Source: Bacteroidota bacterium (GTDB lineage: Bacteria; Bacteroidota; Ignavibacteria; Ignavibacteriales; Ignavibacteriaceae). From it: a stretch of 64,000 nucleotides of DNA. Shown one piece after another: positions 7,961 through 16,012 of the stretch (its first letter is position 1; every line of letters starts with the position of its first letter). The stretch spans positions 186,001-250,000 of the forward strand of contig JAKAGV010000002.1 in assembly GCA_021815405.1 (NCBI GenBank). The letters run 5' to 3'. Position numbers and translations under genes: made by a program. The notes beneath the pieces were generated by a model. That model made no database searches. It saw nothing but the letters and a program-made list of their open reading frames with translations, and was not told the origin of the DNA.

Positions 7961-8674
7961 CTAATCCATTATTACGGTTTCTTTTTGTTTAATTTCCGCC
8001 GCTTCTTTCTCAGTCTCTTCCTTATCCAGTTCAACTAATTTTAGCCCTTCGGTACGCTTCTTCGTATCTACATTATCCAATACCCTATTTTCGTTTGCCT
8101 TAATCCAATAAGGTTTTACCGCATCCAAATACCCAAATATCAGAATATTAAACAATTCTGAATGATTTAACCTTTCCTTATACTGCGCTCCGATTATCAG
8201 TTCTGTCATTACCATTGTTTGTATCTTCTCTATTAACCCGGGTTCTTTCTTCCTGAGCAGCACCCTTCCTAAATCAAATATGGCTTTCTTCTCGCCCTCC
8301 TCTCCAAACTTTGTAAGGTCACACATATATTCATCAAATAGTTTATAATCATCGTATAGCCTGCATAGCAGCGTTTCTTTTCCCTGGTTATACATTACCT
8401 CTATTTTTAGCTTCTTCTCTACCGCAAGGTTAAGCGCGTGGCCTGCTAGGTTAATCAACATTGGCATGTTTGGCTTTTGTATAAGCCTGGTTAAAAGCAT
8501 ATTCGTATTGTTGTTTTGCTGCGCAATTTGCGCTTTTAGATCCTCAACTGCTTTAAGCAATCCATTTTGCAGTTCTGGAATCCCCAATACCTCGCGGAAG
8601 ATACCTGCAATAAAAATTATAAGGGTTCCAAATGTGTTTTTTATTCCGTTCCCGATTTTTTTGAATATTTTCAT
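7961..8674 (-). CDS. Hypothetical protein with N-terminal hydrophobic helix and coiled coil
   Basis: This is a 237-residue protein. After a basic start (MKIFKKIGNGIKN) comes a hydrophobic helix (FGTLIIFIAGIF). A Gln/Asn-rich linker with heptads (AVEDLKAQIAQQNNN) follows, then a long mostly helical domain, ending in an E/K-rich tail. It may be membrane-anchored. It shares the operon with the membrane protein at 7528-7950, 10 nt away. I do not recognise the family. Confidence 0.65.
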   Translation of the reverse strand: MKIFKKIGNGIKNTFGTLIIFIAGIFREVLGIPELQNGLLKAVEDLKAQIAQQNNNTNMLLTRLIQKPNMPMLINLAGHALNLAVEKKLKIEVMYNQGKETLLCRLYDDYKLFDEYMCDLTKFGEEGEKKAIFDLGRVLLRKKEPGLIEKIQTMVMTELIIGAQYKERLNHSELFNILIFGYLDAVKPYWIKANENRVLDNVDTKKRTEGLKLVELDKEETEKEAAEIKQKETVIMD

Positions 8675-8695
8675 CTCTTTACTTCCTTAAATTAT

Positions 8696-8707
8696 TATAT
8701 GTTAATT
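8696..8707 (-). promoter_or_regulatory. Recurrent AATTAACATATA motif, copy 5
   Basis: An exact 12-nt copy on the minus strand, 21 nt upstream of the ATG at 8674 and followed by AAGGAAGTAAAGAG as ribosome site. Confidence 0.5.
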
Positions 8708-8713
8708 ATTTAA

Positions 8714-9106
8714 TTAGCTTCTTTTATTCCCGTGCCAGTAGCTTCTCGTCTTATTAAGCCAGTGCTTTCTTATCACTGCATCCTGAATATTTACATTAAG
8801 TTTCTTGCAATTATCTAATACCCGGATTATTATATCCGCAAATTCTTCCTCTATGCAGGTCAGTGGCGCAATCCCCAGCTCAATCATCTTATCTGATTTA
8901 TCGCATAATTCGTGCAGTTTATTATTTCTCCACGCCTCATGCAATTCGCTTACTTCATCGTGCAGATTATTGCAAGCCCTTTCGATAAACTCATCCTCGG
9001 TTTCGTGTTCATTATGCCATCCTTTTTCCCATGCCAACCTATGCACTTCGTCTGCAATTTGATTAAGCGAAGGCTCTAAAGCCGTGGTTCCGCATTCTCC
9101 GTTCAT
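8714..9106 (-). CDS. MazG-like nucleotide pyrophosphohydrolase
   Basis: All-alpha NTP pyrophosphatases of this class hydrolyse nucleoside triphosphates to the monophosphate and pyrophosphate, with Mg held by EExxE and ExxD motifs. Here LHDEVSELHEAW gives the first and EEEFADIIIRVLD the second. The C-terminal WLNKTRSYWHGNKR matches the 'NKxRxxxHGGK' tail of phage MazG-like proteins. An upstream ATG at 9112 is possible, but the AGGAG site is only 2 nt from it and 8 nt from the ATG at 9106, so I take 9106. In phages such enzymes are thought to alter nucleotide or alarmone pools during infection. Confidence 0.85.
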   Translation of the reverse strand: MNGECGTTALEPSLNQIADEVHRLAWEKGWHNEHETEDEFIERACNNLHDEVSELHEAWRNNKLHELCDKSDKMIELGIAPLTCIEEEFADIIIRVLDNCKKLNVNIQDAVIRKHWLNKTRSYWHGNKRS

Positions 9107-9142
9107 ATACATTTCTCCTAATTTTTTACATTAATTATTTAC

Positions 9143-9571
9143 TTAAAATGGTAAATCGTCATTTTCTTCCGGCATTTCCGGCTCATGCTGTGTCGCTGTA
9201 TGTTCTTCGGTTGCCGTCTGTTGTCCTGCTGCCGTTCCATCCGCTTTTTCTAGGGGAATTATCGTGTCTGCCATTAGTTTAATTGCAGTAACTTCTTTCC
9301 CTTCTTTATTTGTATATTTTTCCACCTTGGGCCGTCCGCTTACATATACTTTTTTGCCTTTTTTCAAATAGTTTGCAAGTCCCTCTAGCTTTTCTCCGAA
9401 CCTGACTACGTTATGCCAATCCGTCTCATTTACCCATTCATTGTTTTTTTTGTAGCTGTTTGTGGTTGCTACGCTGAAATTCAGTACCTGATCGCCGTTT
9501 GTTAGGAATCTTACCTCTGCATCCCTTCCAATCAGCCCAATTATTTCCTGTCTGTTTAATGAAAATGCCAT
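9143..9571 (-). CDS. ssb: Single-stranded DNA-binding protein
   Basis: This 142-residue OB-fold SSB coats single-stranded DNA during replication and recombination. The N-terminal region has the family pattern GRDAEVRF, NFSVATTNSY and TDWHNVVRFG (residues 14-58), then KKGKKVYVSGR. A Gln/Thr/Glu-rich linker leads to the acidic tail NDDLPF, the peptide through which SSB recruits partner proteins. It is the phage's own copy, sitting in the replication block. Confidence 0.95.
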   Translation of the reverse strand: MAFSLNRQEIIGLIGRDAEVRFLTNGDQVLNFSVATTNSYKKNNEWVNETDWHNVVRFGEKLEGLANYLKKGKKVYVSGRPKVEKYTNKEGKEVTAIKLMADTIIPLEKADGTAAGQQTATEEHTATQHEPEMPEENDDLPF

Positions 9572-9581
9572 AACTTTTTCC

Positions 9582-9953
9582 TTAATTTAATTGCCAAATT
9601 TGTGTTAATCCGCTGTCTTTTATTATAAAATTCCCCTCTTTCCTGTAAACCGATTTTATGTATCCCCCCGATATCTCCAGCACAAACCAGTGCGTTCCCG
9701 TATATTCCCTTCTGAATTTATGACTAATCATAAGTATTTCCTCCAAGGAATACTGCGCCTCTGCTATGTTGGTTTTGCCTGTTATATCTTCGTGGTTTAT
9801 TTCAATGTAGGTGAGCTTTCCCCGCTTCCATATGCTCTTTATCTCTATGCTGCCGTTTACTACGGCTTTGTAATGCGAATTATCAGGAATGATCTGCTTA
9901 ATGTTCTTCGCAACTACATCAGGATTAAACTTTACTACCGGTTTTATTGCCAT
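9582..9953 (-). CDS. Hypothetical protein, possibly replication-associated
   Basis: This 123-residue protein is placed 10 nt before ssb. It is predicted to be mostly beta strands (IEIKSIWKRGKLTYIEI, THWFVLEISGGYIKSVY) and lacks cysteines and membrane segments. Beta-rich structure and linkage to ssb would fit a small nucleic-acid-binding protein, but that is only a guess. GAGAGGAGTT is the ribosome site, and the recurrent motif lies 33 nt upstream of the ATG. Confidence 0.65.
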   Translation of the reverse strand: MAIKPVVKFNPDVVAKNIKQIIPDNSHYKAVVNGSIEIKSIWKRGKLTYIEINHEDITGKTNIAEAQYSLEEILMISHKFRREYTGTHWFVLEISGGYIKSVYRKEGNFIIKDSGLTQIWQLN

Positions 9954-9986
9954 AACTCCTCTCTATTATTTTCTTATTGAAGTTTC

Positions 9987-9998
9987 TATATGTTAATT
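9987..9998 (-). promoter_or_regulatory. Recurrent AATTAACATATA motif, copy 6
   Basis: An exact 12-nt copy on the minus strand, 33 nt upstream of the ATG at 9953, in the short non-coding gap ahead of the ssb gene pair. Confidence 0.5.
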
Positions 9999-10018
9999 TA
10001 ATTTATTTAATTTTTATT

Positions 10019-10192
10019 TCAAAGCTCTTTTTTATCTTTTTCCTCTTTTTCTTCCGATATTTTTTCAAGCAGCGCTGAATCGTTCCTTGCCTTTAACACT
10101 AGCCGGGAATCCCTTACCGATCTTAATGTTAATTCCCCGTCTATTTCCTCGATTACCTCATACAAGCATCCCGCATATTTTATCCTTTTCAT
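10019..10192 (-). CDS. Small charged hypothetical protein (57 aa)
   Basis: The ATG at 10190-10192 overlaps the preceding gene's TGA (ATGA) and has AAGGAAGG about 8 nt upstream. The product starts KRIKYAGCLYEVIEEIDGEL, then RDSRLVLKARND, and ends in a Lys/Glu-rich helix. The strong ribosome site and coupling argue that it is real. The function is unknown. Confidence 0.6.
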   Translation of the reverse strand: MKRIKYAGCLYEVIEEIDGELTLRSVRDSRLVLKARNDSALLEKISEEKEEKDKKEL

Positions 10193-10434
10193 TTATTATC
10201 CTTCCTTTCTTCCATTAATTGTTTAATAAAATCCCCAATATCCTTCAAACATCCCGCGCTGTATTTCGCCGGTGTTGTATCCAAATAAACGTATTGCCTC
10301 CATCCGCCGTCCCACTTAATTACTCCAAGCTGCTCATTATGTTTTTTGTTTCTGCAGCTGTACCTGCTCGTTTTCCCCGCGCTCGGCATCTCTACGAATA
10401 TTAAATATTCATATTCCGTCTTCAATATCTCCAT
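10189..10434 (-). CDS. Small conserved phage protein
   Basis: This is an 81-residue protein. The pattern KTSRYSCRNKKHNEQLGVIKWDG followed by WRQYVY and then SAGCLKDIGDFIKQL resembles a small family I recall from phages. Members share an xIKWxxxWRQYxF core and a C-terminal CLxDIxDFI helix. The role is unknown. Its start overlaps the preceding gene by 26 nt. Confidence 0.7.
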   Translation of the reverse strand: MEILKTEYEYLIFVEMPSAGKTSRYSCRNKKHNEQLGVIKWDGGWRQYVYLDTTPAKYSAGCLKDIGDFIKQLMEERKDNK

Positions 10435-10609
10435 TACTATTCTCCTTTTTTAATATTTCGTCAATCAGATAATCTGTAATTTCTTCCTTGTAATTCTCTT
10501 GAAACTCTGTTTCCTCTGCATATTTTAACAGTTTGGCCCTCTCGTTGGTAGTAAGCCATAGGTTATTACTAACCGTATGAATATATTCTGCTATCTTACT
10601 CTCTATCAT
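10409..10609 (-). CDS. Small acidic hypothetical protein
   Basis: This 66-residue helical, acidic protein (ENYKEEITDYLIDEILKKENSNGDIEDG at the end) has no recognisable domain. It overlaps the preceding gene by 14 nt and the following one by 26 nt, fitting the compact leftward operon. Confidence 0.55.
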   Translation of the reverse strand: MIESKIAEYIHTVSNNLWLTTNERAKLLKYAEETEFQENYKEEITDYLIDEILKKENSNGDIEDGI

Positions 10610-11213
10610 TTGCCTTTAACTCTTCCTCAAATTCTCGCTGCGCTTTTTTATAATCATCCGTATTTTTATAATCCCCCGTATATTTTCTTTTTTTCTTATG
10701 CTTAACTTCTGCTTCCGGCACTATCTTTTCTCCCGCTATTGAATTTAAAACCTCTCTCAATACCTTTGCTGTCTCTTCTGCCTCCGGCCTGCTTTCGTCC
10801 ACTATCAAAACTTTTTTCTTTTTATGTTCTTCCGGCTTCCAAATCTTTAATCCATATTTTTCAGCATTTCCGGCGGCGGTATAAAAAGGCTTTCCCTCTA
10901 TCTCCACAATCTCATAATAATTCCTAATTCCCGCTCCCTCGATATTTGCTTTCTTGGTCATTTCATATTCAGTCATCAGCTCAATTTTTTTATCAAAGCT
11001 TAGAAATTCCCCATAATTAGGAACGGTCCCGTGCGTATGGGTTCTGATAACATTGTCTATCGCCGCAGCTAATCTTTTCCCCGAGAATTTATTTGCAATT
11101 ACCGCCTCTCCAAACGTATCTAGCCAATTCTTATTCACCGGAAAGGCCTTAACAATCCGTATGCTCTGTATTAGCCATGCCTCATATGTTAAATTATCGC
11201 TAAATATGCTCAT
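10596..11213 (-). CDS. Probable replication accessory protein
   Basis: From ATG at 11213 this is a 205-residue protein. The N-terminal half (FPVNKNWLDTFGEAVIANKFSGKRLAAAIDNVIRT then VPNYGEFLSFDK) is a helical domain of a type I associate with phage replication genes in Bacteroidota. The second half is highly charged, ending in a Lys/Glu tail. The frame stays open to an ATG at 11336, but that would overlap the upstream gene by 119 nt. I prefer the ATG lying 5 nt after the upstream stop. An AAGGGA before the 11336 ATG leaves some doubt. It may help load the helicase, given its partner, but this is inference. Confidence 0.6.
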   Translation of the reverse strand: MSIFSDNLTYEAWLIQSIRIVKAFPVNKNWLDTFGEAVIANKFSGKRLAAAIDNVIRTHTHGTVPNYGEFLSFDKKIELMTEYEMTKKANIEGAGIRNYYEIVEIEGKPFYTAAGNAEKYGLKIWKPEEHKKKKVLIVDESRPEAEETAKVLREVLNSIAGEKIVPEAEVKHKKKRKYTGDYKNTDDYKKAQREFEEELKANDRE

Positions 11214-11217
11214 TGCG

Positions 11218-12114
11218 TTATCCGTTATTTGCGGCTCTGGCTTTGTCAAGCACTCCCGTAACGCTGCTAATGAATTCTTCCTCCGTGATTCCAGCTCTTC
11301 CGTGAGACTTTTTATCAGTTTGTCCGTTGTTTCCATTATAAATTATTCCCTTCCACTGGTTGCCGTGTGCTATTTTAATTATTCTTATTGCGTTTTCTGC
11401 CGTGAATTGCTCTAAATATTCAAGCTGTTCCTTTGCTACCGATGGCAGCATATCCGTTCCTCTTTCCGAGTTAAACACTACCCAGTTTTTCCATGCGGTT
11501 ATAAATTCCTCTGATTCAGCTAAGTGATGCGGAATTATTTTACCGTAATATCCCCTTAATTCTACAGCGTCCTCTTTTTCAAAACCCTTCGCTCTTTTAA
11601 AATCATTAATTTCATTTACAGTTTCATTTTCATTTTCAGAAGCATCCCTCTGAAACTCCTTCGGAATACCATACGTCAGTAGTTTTTCCGTATAGCTTCC
11701 CGTATCTTTTTTGTTAATCTTTCCGTAACGAATCTGTATAGCTATTATAGCTTGTATGCGTTTTTTGATTTGTTTAAGCCTTTCCTTTAGCAGCCTCCGA
11801 TTATAATACCTCCCCTTATATTCAAAAAACATACTTAGTAATTCGTCCTCAATTTTAGCAAAATCTTCCTGCGGAATATTCGAAAGTCTTACCAAACGCC
11901 CTACGTCAGTAGGTAATCCACAATCTTCCTCATTCCACTCCCTTACAAGAAGCTTGATGTAAGCGGCAAAACATTCCGGCCCCATCATAAGTACCCTGTT
12001 GGATCCAAGTATATCATTCACATAAAGCTGAAACGCCGGACTCTCAAAATTATTATGCACTCTGGCTATTTGTGCCAATTGCTCATTCGTATATTCAAAA
12101 TTCTTTTTACTCAT
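11218..12114 (-). CDS. DUF1376-containing phage replication initiation-like protein
   Basis: This 298-residue protein has an N-terminal domain (about 20-115) that follows the DUF1376 pattern: FQLYVNDILGSNRVLMMGPECFAAY, then LLVREWNEEDCGLP, LVRLSNIPQEDF, and YNRRLLKERL. This domain occurs at the N-terminus of phage replication and DnaD/DnaT-like proteins. A charged linker leads to a C-terminal helical domain (LAESEEFITAWKNWVVF, ENAIRIIKIAHGNQWKGI) like those of primosomal loaders. It is probably the initiator or loader for element replication, paired with the gene downstream. Confidence 0.8.
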   Translation of the reverse strand: MSKKNFEYTNEQLAQIARVHNNFESPAFQLYVNDILGSNRVLMMGPECFAAYIKLLVREWNEEDCGLPTDVGRLVRLSNIPQEDFAKIEDELLSMFFEYKGRYYNRRLLKERLKQIKKRIQAIIAIQIRYGKINKKDTGSYTEKLLTYGIPKEFQRDASENENETVNEINDFKRAKGFEKEDAVELRGYYGKIIPHHLAESEEFITAWKNWVVFNSERGTDMLPSVAKEQLEYLEQFTAENAIRIIKIAHGNQWKGIIYNGNNGQTDKKSHGRAGITEEEFISSVTGVLDKARAANNG

Positions 12115-12323
12115 TTTTCCTCAAATAAATTCAGCTGATCTGGATTATGCCTTATCATATTTATTGCCGCCCTAGCCGTTGCCTTTATCTCTTCCCTTGC
12201 CCTGCATTCGTCGCTGCATAAATAATACAGGTATGCAAGCGGAAGCGTAGCCCAGGCATAACCCTTATAAGGCCCAAACTCAATCCTGCCTAAGTCTATG
12301 CCGTTTTCGATAATTTCTTCCAC
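12111..12323 (-). CDS. DUF3820-like small protein
   Basis: From GTG at 12321-12323 this is a 70-residue protein with RIEFGPYKGYAWATLPLAYLYYLCSD. That resembles the FGKYKGxxxxxIPxxYLxWL pattern of DUF3820-type proteins. AAGGAAG stands 10 nt upstream of the GTG. A longer frame reaches ATG at 12416, but its first part lies over the neighbouring gene and looks non-coding. The C-terminal NLFEEK resembles the QLxLF-type clamp-binding peptide (DQLNLF), which is notable because the element encodes its own clamp. Confidence 0.6.
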   Translation of the reverse strand: MEEIIENGIDLGRIEFGPYKGYAWATLPLAYLYYLCSDECRAREEIKATARAAINMIRHNPDQLNLFEEK

Positions 12324-12604
12324 TTCTCTAGATCTTCCTTCGCAATAATCTCCCAATGCGCTGCATCTTTCCACCAAAACAGCGTCCCGCATCCGCACTC
12401 GTAAATTTCCGGGCATATATCCACTAATTCGTGATAAACCATGTGGTCATTTCCTTTCGGGCACCTAGGTGTCTTTCCATAATTCTCCGGCGGCTCTCCG
12501 TCATGATACCCTGATTGATCTTCATATCCCATTTTTGCCGTTACCATTTCATAAATCAAAAATGCCCAGACGATCATCCCTATCGCAATTAATGAAATCA
12601 GCAT
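12296..12604 (-). CDS. Membrane-anchored protein with Cys-rich domain
   Basis: This 102-residue protein has an N-terminal membrane helix (MLISLIAIGMIVWAFLIYEMV). A soluble part with RCPKGNDH and ICPEIYECGCG follows, four cysteines that could bind zinc. Function is unknown. It overlaps the upstream gene by 7 nt. Confidence 0.6.
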   Translation of the reverse strand: MLISLIAIGMIVWAFLIYEMVTAKMGYEDQSGYHDGEPPENYGKTPRCPKGNDHMVYHELVDICPEIYECGCGTLFWWKDAAHWEIIAKEDLEKWKKLSKTA

Positions 12605-13023
12605 AATTCTTTCTCCTCTAAGAAAGTTAATTGATTGTCGTTGAATTCTTTTTTCTTCTTTTGAAAAAACATCTCCTGTATAACCTTGTATAAGGTCTTA
12701 TTCTCGCACTTTGCTATATCCTCAATCATGCTCTTTGCTTTGCTTCTCAGCGGCCCGTATTTATAATTATTCCATTCCTCTTCCGTCTCTGCTATGTGGA
12801 ATCCCTGATTATTCCTAATTATCTTTAACCCTCTTCCTGTTAATGTACTTATCCAATGCCTCGTCTGCCTGTCGAAATGTGCAAAGCTTTTGGGCTTTTC
12901 GTCCTCCGCTGCGCATAGCCTTATATATTCACTATACAGCTGCTTCCTTGTTATTATTTTATCTGTCCGAAGCTTCTGTATGATAAAAGCAGGACTGATT
13001 ATCAGATCAATGCTCTTAGCCAT
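12598..13023 (-). CDS. Hypothetical protein, possible winged-helix fold
   Basis: This is a 141-residue basic protein. Its N-terminal half (AFIIQKLRTDKIITRKQLYSEY followed by HWISTLTGRGLKIIRNNQGFHIAE) has the helix-helix-strand rhythm of a winged helix. The second half is a long Lys-rich helix. It might bind DNA, but this is only a structural impression. No family name can be given. Confidence 0.6.
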   Translation of the reverse strand: MAKSIDLIISPAFIIQKLRTDKIITRKQLYSEYIRLCAAEDEKPKSFAHFDRQTRHWISTLTGRGLKIIRNNQGFHIAETEEEWNNYKYGPLRSKAKSMIEDIAKCENKTLYKVIQEMFFQKKKKEFNDNQLTFLEEKELC

Positions 13024-13411
13024 TTCTTCCCGGCTTCTTTGCTGTATTCCCGTCTAATTGCTTTATTATAACCGTTTCCTCTGGAATACGCTTTATTTCA
13101 ATTTTAAGATATTTCATTATTAGTGAAATAATCTTGTAAATAGAATATTTTCTTATATCCGTATGGTCGATAATTAGTAAACTCGATAAAGATCCAGGGC
13201 TAATTAAATCCGGTCTCCAGCCCATAACCAATGCTATTCTTTTTATCCGTTCTTCGTTTGTTTTATTAGCTTTTTTAAGCATGCCTATTTCGGCTTTTAA
13301 TTCAGTATTTTCATTAGTAAGCTTTCCAATCTGTTCCCAAAAATCCTCCCTTGTATTGTCTAATCGCTCGCTAATCCTCGATATATCTCGTCTGGCAGCA
13401 CTATCCTTCAT
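13016..13411 (-). CDS. Coiled-coil hypothetical protein
   Basis: This is a 131-residue protein. The first 60 residues form a clear coiled coil (ISRISERLDNTREDFWEQIGKL, ENTELKAEIGMLKK). A C-terminal part with hydrophobic strands (SLLIIDHTDI, YSIYKIISLIMKYLKIEI) follows, ending in a basic tail. The family is unknown. It overlaps the following gene by 8 nt. Confidence 0.6.
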   Translation of the reverse strand: MKDSAARRDISRISERLDNTREDFWEQIGKLTNENTELKAEIGMLKKANKTNEERIKRIALVMGWRPDLISPGSLSSLLIIDHTDIRKYSIYKIISLIMKYLKIEIKRIPEETVIIKQLDGNTAKKPGRNG

Positions 13412-13429
13412 TTTAGTTCCTTTCTCTTT

Positions 13430-13747
13430 TTAATCTTTAATAGAATTATCTTTTAGCTCATTCTGCTTCTGCACAATCTCAAGCCTTATTCCGCTGCTTT
13501 GTTCAATGGAATCTTGTATTGTCTTTATTGTTTCTGGCGCAATCACCTTTGGAACAATTGAGCTCTCTTCTACTGAAATGTTAGCCTCTAATTGGGGCTG
13601 TTCAAATAATATTCCAGGCAACTCCATCTTGATTTTCATTGCTATTTCTTTCCTGTCTAATGAAGGGCAGCCTTTTGTTAGCCTAACCGTAGGTGTTGCA
13701 TACCTTGTCGGCTTCTTGAAAATTAAATAAAATGCGATCCTGTCCAT
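13430..13747 (-). CDS. Hypothetical protein
   Basis: This is a 105-residue protein preceded by a strong AGGAGG site 9 nt before the ATG. The N-terminus (DRIAFYLIFKKPTRYATPTVRL) looks like a beta hairpin. The C-terminal half is an amphipathic helix ending ELKDNSIKD. I recognise no family. Confidence 0.55.
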   Translation of the reverse strand: MDRIAFYLIFKKPTRYATPTVRLTKGCPSLDRKEIAMKIKMELPGILFEQPQLEANISVEESSIVPKVIAPETIKTIQDSIEQSSGIRLEIVQKQNELKDNSIKD

Positions 13748-14439
13748 TATATATTACCTCCTATATTTTTTATTTTTTCAAATTCTATGACCCAAACCCA
13801 GGGGTTTTTACTCCATCCAAAACCACGTTTCTCGTTTAATCTATTCCAAATTTCTATAAACCTTAGCCATGCACTAGTTGGGCTGTGGTCTAATTCGGTT
13901 TGCATGCCTTCTTTTTTAGCATCTTCCTCGTTTATCTCCTGTAGTCTCTCAACTCTGATATTTTTTATTTCTAATAAAATCCTGCTTGCCCATCGCGGCA
14001 TAAATATGCTTGGCTTCCATTTTGTTGGCGGCTCTCCCTTAATCATAAAGCAATTATCATCTCCTGGTTTTAATCCGGCTGAAATACATTCATTATTGCA
14101 TTGAATCGAATAGTTTTCCGCTTTCTCATCCTCGCAAGGCTCCGCATACCAAATTCTTTCTCCGTCCCTATATTGAATTCTAAATCCATCCTCGTTCCAT
14201 CCTCTAATTTTCCAGCTTTCTCTTACCCATAACATATCCCCTATTTTCCCGAATGGACTTTGCTCTCTCACTCCTCCGCGGAATTGTTCCTCTGTACAAG
14301 GATAAACATGGTTTTTATATTGGAATGAATATTCATCTTGCGTTGGCTGGGGGTTTATTACCCTTCTCGTCATGGTCTTCTTATCCTGCAATATCGCCTT
14401 AACCATTTCGGTGCTAAAAAGTATCGGCATCTCTTTCAT
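13747..14439 (-). CDS. ASCH/PUA-like phage protein
   Basis: This 230-residue protein has the layout of a common phage family of ASCH (PUA-like) proteins. It shows ILFSTEMVKAILQDKKTMTRRVI at the start, then GDMLWVRESWKI, FMPRWASRILLEI, a helix with ERLQEINEEDAKKEG, and a C-terminal NPWVWVIEF strand. The fold suggests RNA or modified-nucleotide binding, but no role has been proven as far as I know. Its end abuts the next start, and its own ATG overlaps the stop of the DUF5131 gene. Confidence 0.85.
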   Translation of the reverse strand: MKEMPILFSTEMVKAILQDKKTMTRRVINPQPTQDEYSFQYKNHVYPCTEEQFRGGVREQSPFGKIGDMLWVRESWKIRGWNEDGFRIQYRDGERIWYAEPCEDEKAENYSIQCNNECISAGLKPGDDNCFMIKGEPPTKWKPSIFMPRWASRILLEIKNIRVERLQEINEEDAKKEGMQTELDHSPTSAWLRFIEIWNRLNEKRGFGWSKNPWVWVIEFEKIKNIGGNI

Positions 14440-15518
14440 TTCACCTCCGGGTATTCATTATGGATCTGCCCGTCAAGCATTCTACCGGCGTTTTTCTTCC
14501 CAATTTTTAAAGTAATAAGTTTACCGCTGTTTTTATCTGTGTGTGTTCCAAAATTATCGCGTTGATAATTTCGTGTTGTAGAATAAATCTCTCCATTATC
14601 ACATCTCCTGTAAGTAGAATCCCCCTCAATTCGTTCACCCGGTAGCCATTCTCCCCATTGCTTAAACATGAAAGGTATTCCGGCAGATTGACATTGATCT
14701 CGTATTGACCTTACCCAGTCCGGATGCATTGGCCTAGCCCTTGAACCGGATTCACCGCCGACTATTATCCAATGGATTTCAGGTTTTCCTGGGTGATGAT
14801 TTATCATATAATATTCATATCCTTCAGCATCTGGATTTTGTTCTATCCAATTATCAAAGTCTTTTTCATCATGTGCACAGTAATAACTACAAGGACTAAG
14901 CCATTTAGTTAAATCAATAGCACCTAGCATGGGTTCAATACTTACAAACCTTACTGCTGCCGGAGTTTGTAAGAGAATTGGAATTCTTTCATCTGCTGTC
15001 TTTTGATCTTCTACTGATACGCCTAGCCAAACGTTTTTATATTTCCAACCACAAGCATTAAAATAAGATTTTATAATTTGGCTATTTGAAAAATATTCTA
15101 ACATTCGTCCCGGCCTTTTAGTTAATATTTGGTAAATATGTCTCGGGGTTGAATAAATTATTAAAAAGACTTTATCCACAAAATCAAAGGGCACATCTTC
15201 ATGGAATAAGTCTGACATCGAATTAACGAAAATCTTACTAGGTTTTTTGATATGTAGCGGCTGATCTAATCTGTTATACATCAGCTCAACTTTACCGTTA
15301 AATTCCTTCGCTTTCCCATTCTCGCTGTCTGAATAATCGAATTTCAATACGTTTGAACATGAAGCCCAAAGATCGTTATTCCCGTTTGCCTGCGCCATAG
15401 CGTTTAGCCTTACCGTCATTTTTTCAGCATAGCAATTTCTGCAGCCTTCGCTTACATGCCGGCATCCCAAAACCGGGTTCCATACCCTATCTGTCCAATT
15501 TATGTTTGTCTTCTGCAC
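14436..15518 (-). CDS. Phage Gp37/Gp68 (DUF5131) family protein, radical-SAM-like
   Basis: This is a 360-residue protein. The N-terminus INWTDRVWNPVLGC then SEGCRNCYAEK matches the family signature. It holds three cysteines in a C-x6-C-x2-C spacing that could ligate an iron-sulfur cluster. Further motifs are FVNSMSDLFHEDVP, QILTKRPGRM, NVWLGVSVEDQ, FVSIEPMLG, IIVGGESGSRARPM and FMFKQWGEW. The family is spread among phages and is distantly related to radical SAM enzymes. Its reaction is unknown. It is coupled (ATGA) to the ASCH-like gene, a recurring pairing that hints at nucleic-acid modification; that last point is inference. Confidence 0.9.
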   Translation of the reverse strand: MQKTNINWTDRVWNPVLGCRHVSEGCRNCYAEKMTVRLNAMAQANGNNDLWASCSNVLKFDYSDSENGKAKEFNGKVELMYNRLDQPLHIKKPSKIFVNSMSDLFHEDVPFDFVDKVFLIIYSTPRHIYQILTKRPGRMLEYFSNSQIIKSYFNACGWKYKNVWLGVSVEDQKTADERIPILLQTPAAVRFVSIEPMLGAIDLTKWLSPCSYYCAHDEKDFDNWIEQNPDAEGYEYYMINHHPGKPEIHWIIVGGESGSRARPMHPDWVRSIRDQCQSAGIPFMFKQWGEWLPGERIEGDSTYRRCDNGEIYSTTRNYQRDNFGTHTDKNSGKLITLKIGKKNAGRMLDGQIHNEYPEVK

Positions 15519-15584
15519 CTTTTACCCTTCCAATTATTTAACGTTTACCAGTTACAACTATATTTGATTTCTTTGTTTGGCTCT

Positions 15585-16010
15585 TCATTTCAGCAAATCC
15601 CCATTTTCATAGGTATTGCCTATAATTTCAAAATCATACATCTCAAAGCGGTCCACCAATGAAATGAATTTTTTCATAGATGCCCAATATTGCTGAGGCT
15701 CAAAACAAGCAAGATTTTCATTATAAACTATTTTCACTATAAGCGGCGAAGGAATCTCATAGAACTTTTGATATGTTTTGCATATATCCCCCTCACACAT
15801 CTCTAAATTGTTTTTATCTTTCATACCTATAAATTCCCCCACTGAATCAGGATATACTTTAATTAGCTTACCAATTCTTTCGTCGTCAACCCTATATCCT
15901 ATTCCTATAGATATATAGGTAAATGGATCAATTATAGAGTTTTTTATTAAATCTCCAATTAACCATTCGCCATTATAAATTGCTTTAGCTCTAAATTTCG
16001 ATTCTCTCAT
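15585..16010 (-). CDS. YopX family protein
   Basis: This is a 141-residue protein. The pattern ESKFRAKAIYNGEWLIGDLI, PDSVGEFIGMKDKNNLEMCEGDICK and FEIIGNTYENGDLL is the YopX family signature, common in phages of Bacillota and Bacteroidota. Function is unknown. A 66-nt gap separates it from the DUF5131 gene downstream. Confidence 0.9.
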   Translation of the reverse strand: MRESKFRAKAIYNGEWLIGDLIKNSIIDPFTYISIGIGYRVDDERIGKLIKVYPDSVGEFIGMKDKNNLEMCEGDICKTYQKFYEIPSPLIVKIVYNENLACFEPQQYWASMKKFISLVDRFEMYDFEIIGNTYENGDLLK

Positions 16011-16012
16011 TT

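Noticed and set aside
11214-11336. Longer start of the replication accessory gene
   Set aside because: It would overlap the DUF1376 gene by 119 nt. An AAGGGA before it keeps it possible, but the shorter start is more usual.
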